Of a DNA stretch of 45,981 nucleotides, positions 45,610 to 45,981 are shown one piece after another (the stretch's first letter is position 1; every line of letters begins with the position of its first letter). The notes under the pieces were generated by a model. It was given only the letters and a program-made list of their open reading frames with translations, made no database searches and was not told where the DNA came from. Origin of the DNA: Pseudomonadota bacterium (GTDB taxonomy: Bacteria > Pseudomonadota > Gammaproteobacteria > Burkholderiales > Burkholderiaceae_C); assembly GCA_018241405.1 (NCBI GenBank), contig JAFEDY010000002.1, positions 1-45,981 on the forward strand. The letters run 5' to 3'. Position numbers and translations under genes: made by a program.

Positions 45610-45707
45610 CTCCCGCTCCCTCCCCCGCTGGGGGAGGGTTGGGGTGGGGGCCAGCGCCGCCAGCCCCCATCCCCGCCTTCCCCCAGAGGGGGAAGGAGCA
45701 AAGACCA
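45610..45707 (+). repeat. GC-rich triple-hairpin repeat with G-quadruplex motif between cysI and the DUF934 gene
   Basis: Two similar hairpins flank the element: CCCTCCCCC/GGGGGAGGG (45618-45626, 45630-45638) and CCTTCCCCC/GGGGGAAGG (45676-45684, 45688-45696), each with a 3-base loop. Between them GGGGTGGGGGC (45641-45651) pairs with GCCCCCATCCCC (45663-45674), one base bulged. On the coding strand four G runs of 3-5 bases at 45630-45650 fit a quadruplex. The second hairpin overlaps the likely ribosome site region (GGAAGGAG). Confidence 0.7.
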
Positions 45708-45721
45708 AAGAGACCGACACT

Positions 45722-45981
45722 ATGAAAATCATTGCTGCTGACGCAGTCCCAGCAAGCGCTGGCGCCGAAAATACCTTGCAAATCGCCAACGACGCCGACC
45801 TGGCCGAGCTGGCCGCCAGCGGCGCGCTCGCAGGCGTGGCTCGGGTGGAACTGCAGTTCCCCAAGTTCACCGATGGCCGCGCCTACAGCCAGGCCCTGCT
45901 GCTGCGCCGGCGCTACAAGTTTGCCGGCGACATACGGGCCACGGGCGATGTGCTGATCGACCAGCTGGTGCACATGCACCG
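45722..45981 (+). CDS. DUF934-family protein, 5' part only
   Basis: The visible 86 residues (MKIIAADAVPASAGAENTLQ onwards, with ELQFPKFTDGRAYSQALLLRRRYKFAGDIRATGDVLIDQL) match DUF934 proteins, which are encoded next to sulfite reductase in betaproteobacteria. Their molecular role is unknown; an oxidoreductase-related function in sulfate reduction has been suggested from context. GGAAGGAG lies about 20 bp upstream of the ATG. The gene runs off the right edge of the window. Confidence 0.88.
   Translation, partial: MKIIAADAVPASAGAENTLQIANDADLAELAASGALAGVARVELQFPKFTDGRAYSQALLLRRRYKFAGDIRATGDVLIDQLVHMH

Overview
The window is about 46 kb of GC-rich, tightly packed bacterial chromosome. Gene content (TRAP transporters, pirin/LysR pair, TadA joined to an alpha/beta hydrolase, CysI with a DUF934 protein, an IS481-type remnant) and protein style suggest a betaproteobacterium of the Burkholderiales, most likely Comamonadaceae (Acidovorax/Alicycliphilus/Comamonas-like). 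This placement is inference from gene content; no rRNA or tRNA gene was seen. Many genes overlap by 4 bp (ATGA or GTGA).

Layout. 1-2148 (minus): 5' part of etfB, an enoyl-CoA hydratase-like protein and a histone-deacetylase-like amidohydrolase. 2193-7383 (plus): MoxR, DUF58, transglutaminase-like TgpA and MltB, probably an envelope operon. 7393-9156: divergent pirin and LysR regulator around a short perfect inverted repeat. 9238-13043: FAD oxidoreductase, gluQ, trmB and a GGDEF protein. 13094-15715 (minus): alaS.

15947-26286 (plus) is the main metabolic island: a DapA-type deaminase, a complete DctQ/DctM/DctP TRAP transporter, two proline-racemase-family enzymes, a three-subunit D-hydroxyproline dehydrogenase (FAD protein, small 2Fe-2S protein, FAD/NAD protein with a BFD-like 2Fe-2S domain), an Ldh2-type reductase and a GntR/FCD regulator. 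Together these fit uptake and breakdown of trans-4-hydroxyproline (epimerase, dehydrogenase, deaminase) plus a possible 3-hydroxyproline branch (dehydratase, reductase). The final alpha-ketoglutarate semialdehyde dehydrogenase is not in the window. One racemase-family member has Ser/Thr at the catalytic pair.

26330-35907 holds an RluA pseudouridine synthase, an acyl-CoA-synthetase/GNAT fusion, waaA, manB/algC, an Ada-AlkA fusion, ogt and an EamA transporter. 35908-40310 is the most rearranged part: an FHA-cyclase, a 102-bp hairpin element, LD-carboxypeptidase, tadA fused to a hydrolase, an IS481 3' remnant, a truncated sulfate-binding-protein gene, yggX and a partial duplication of the yggX tail. 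40341-45981 holds a TRIC-type membrane protein, mnmC, a TSUP permease, cysI and the start of a DUF934 gene (sulfate assimilation).

The most unusual signals are small: a dispersed repeat of about 50 bp lying inside or at the end of four genes while keeping them open (including a signal-peptide core and a stop codon), the 102-bp hairpin beside the cyclase start, the sbp/IS481/tadA scar, and a triple hairpin with a G-quadruplex motif between cysI and its downstream gene.
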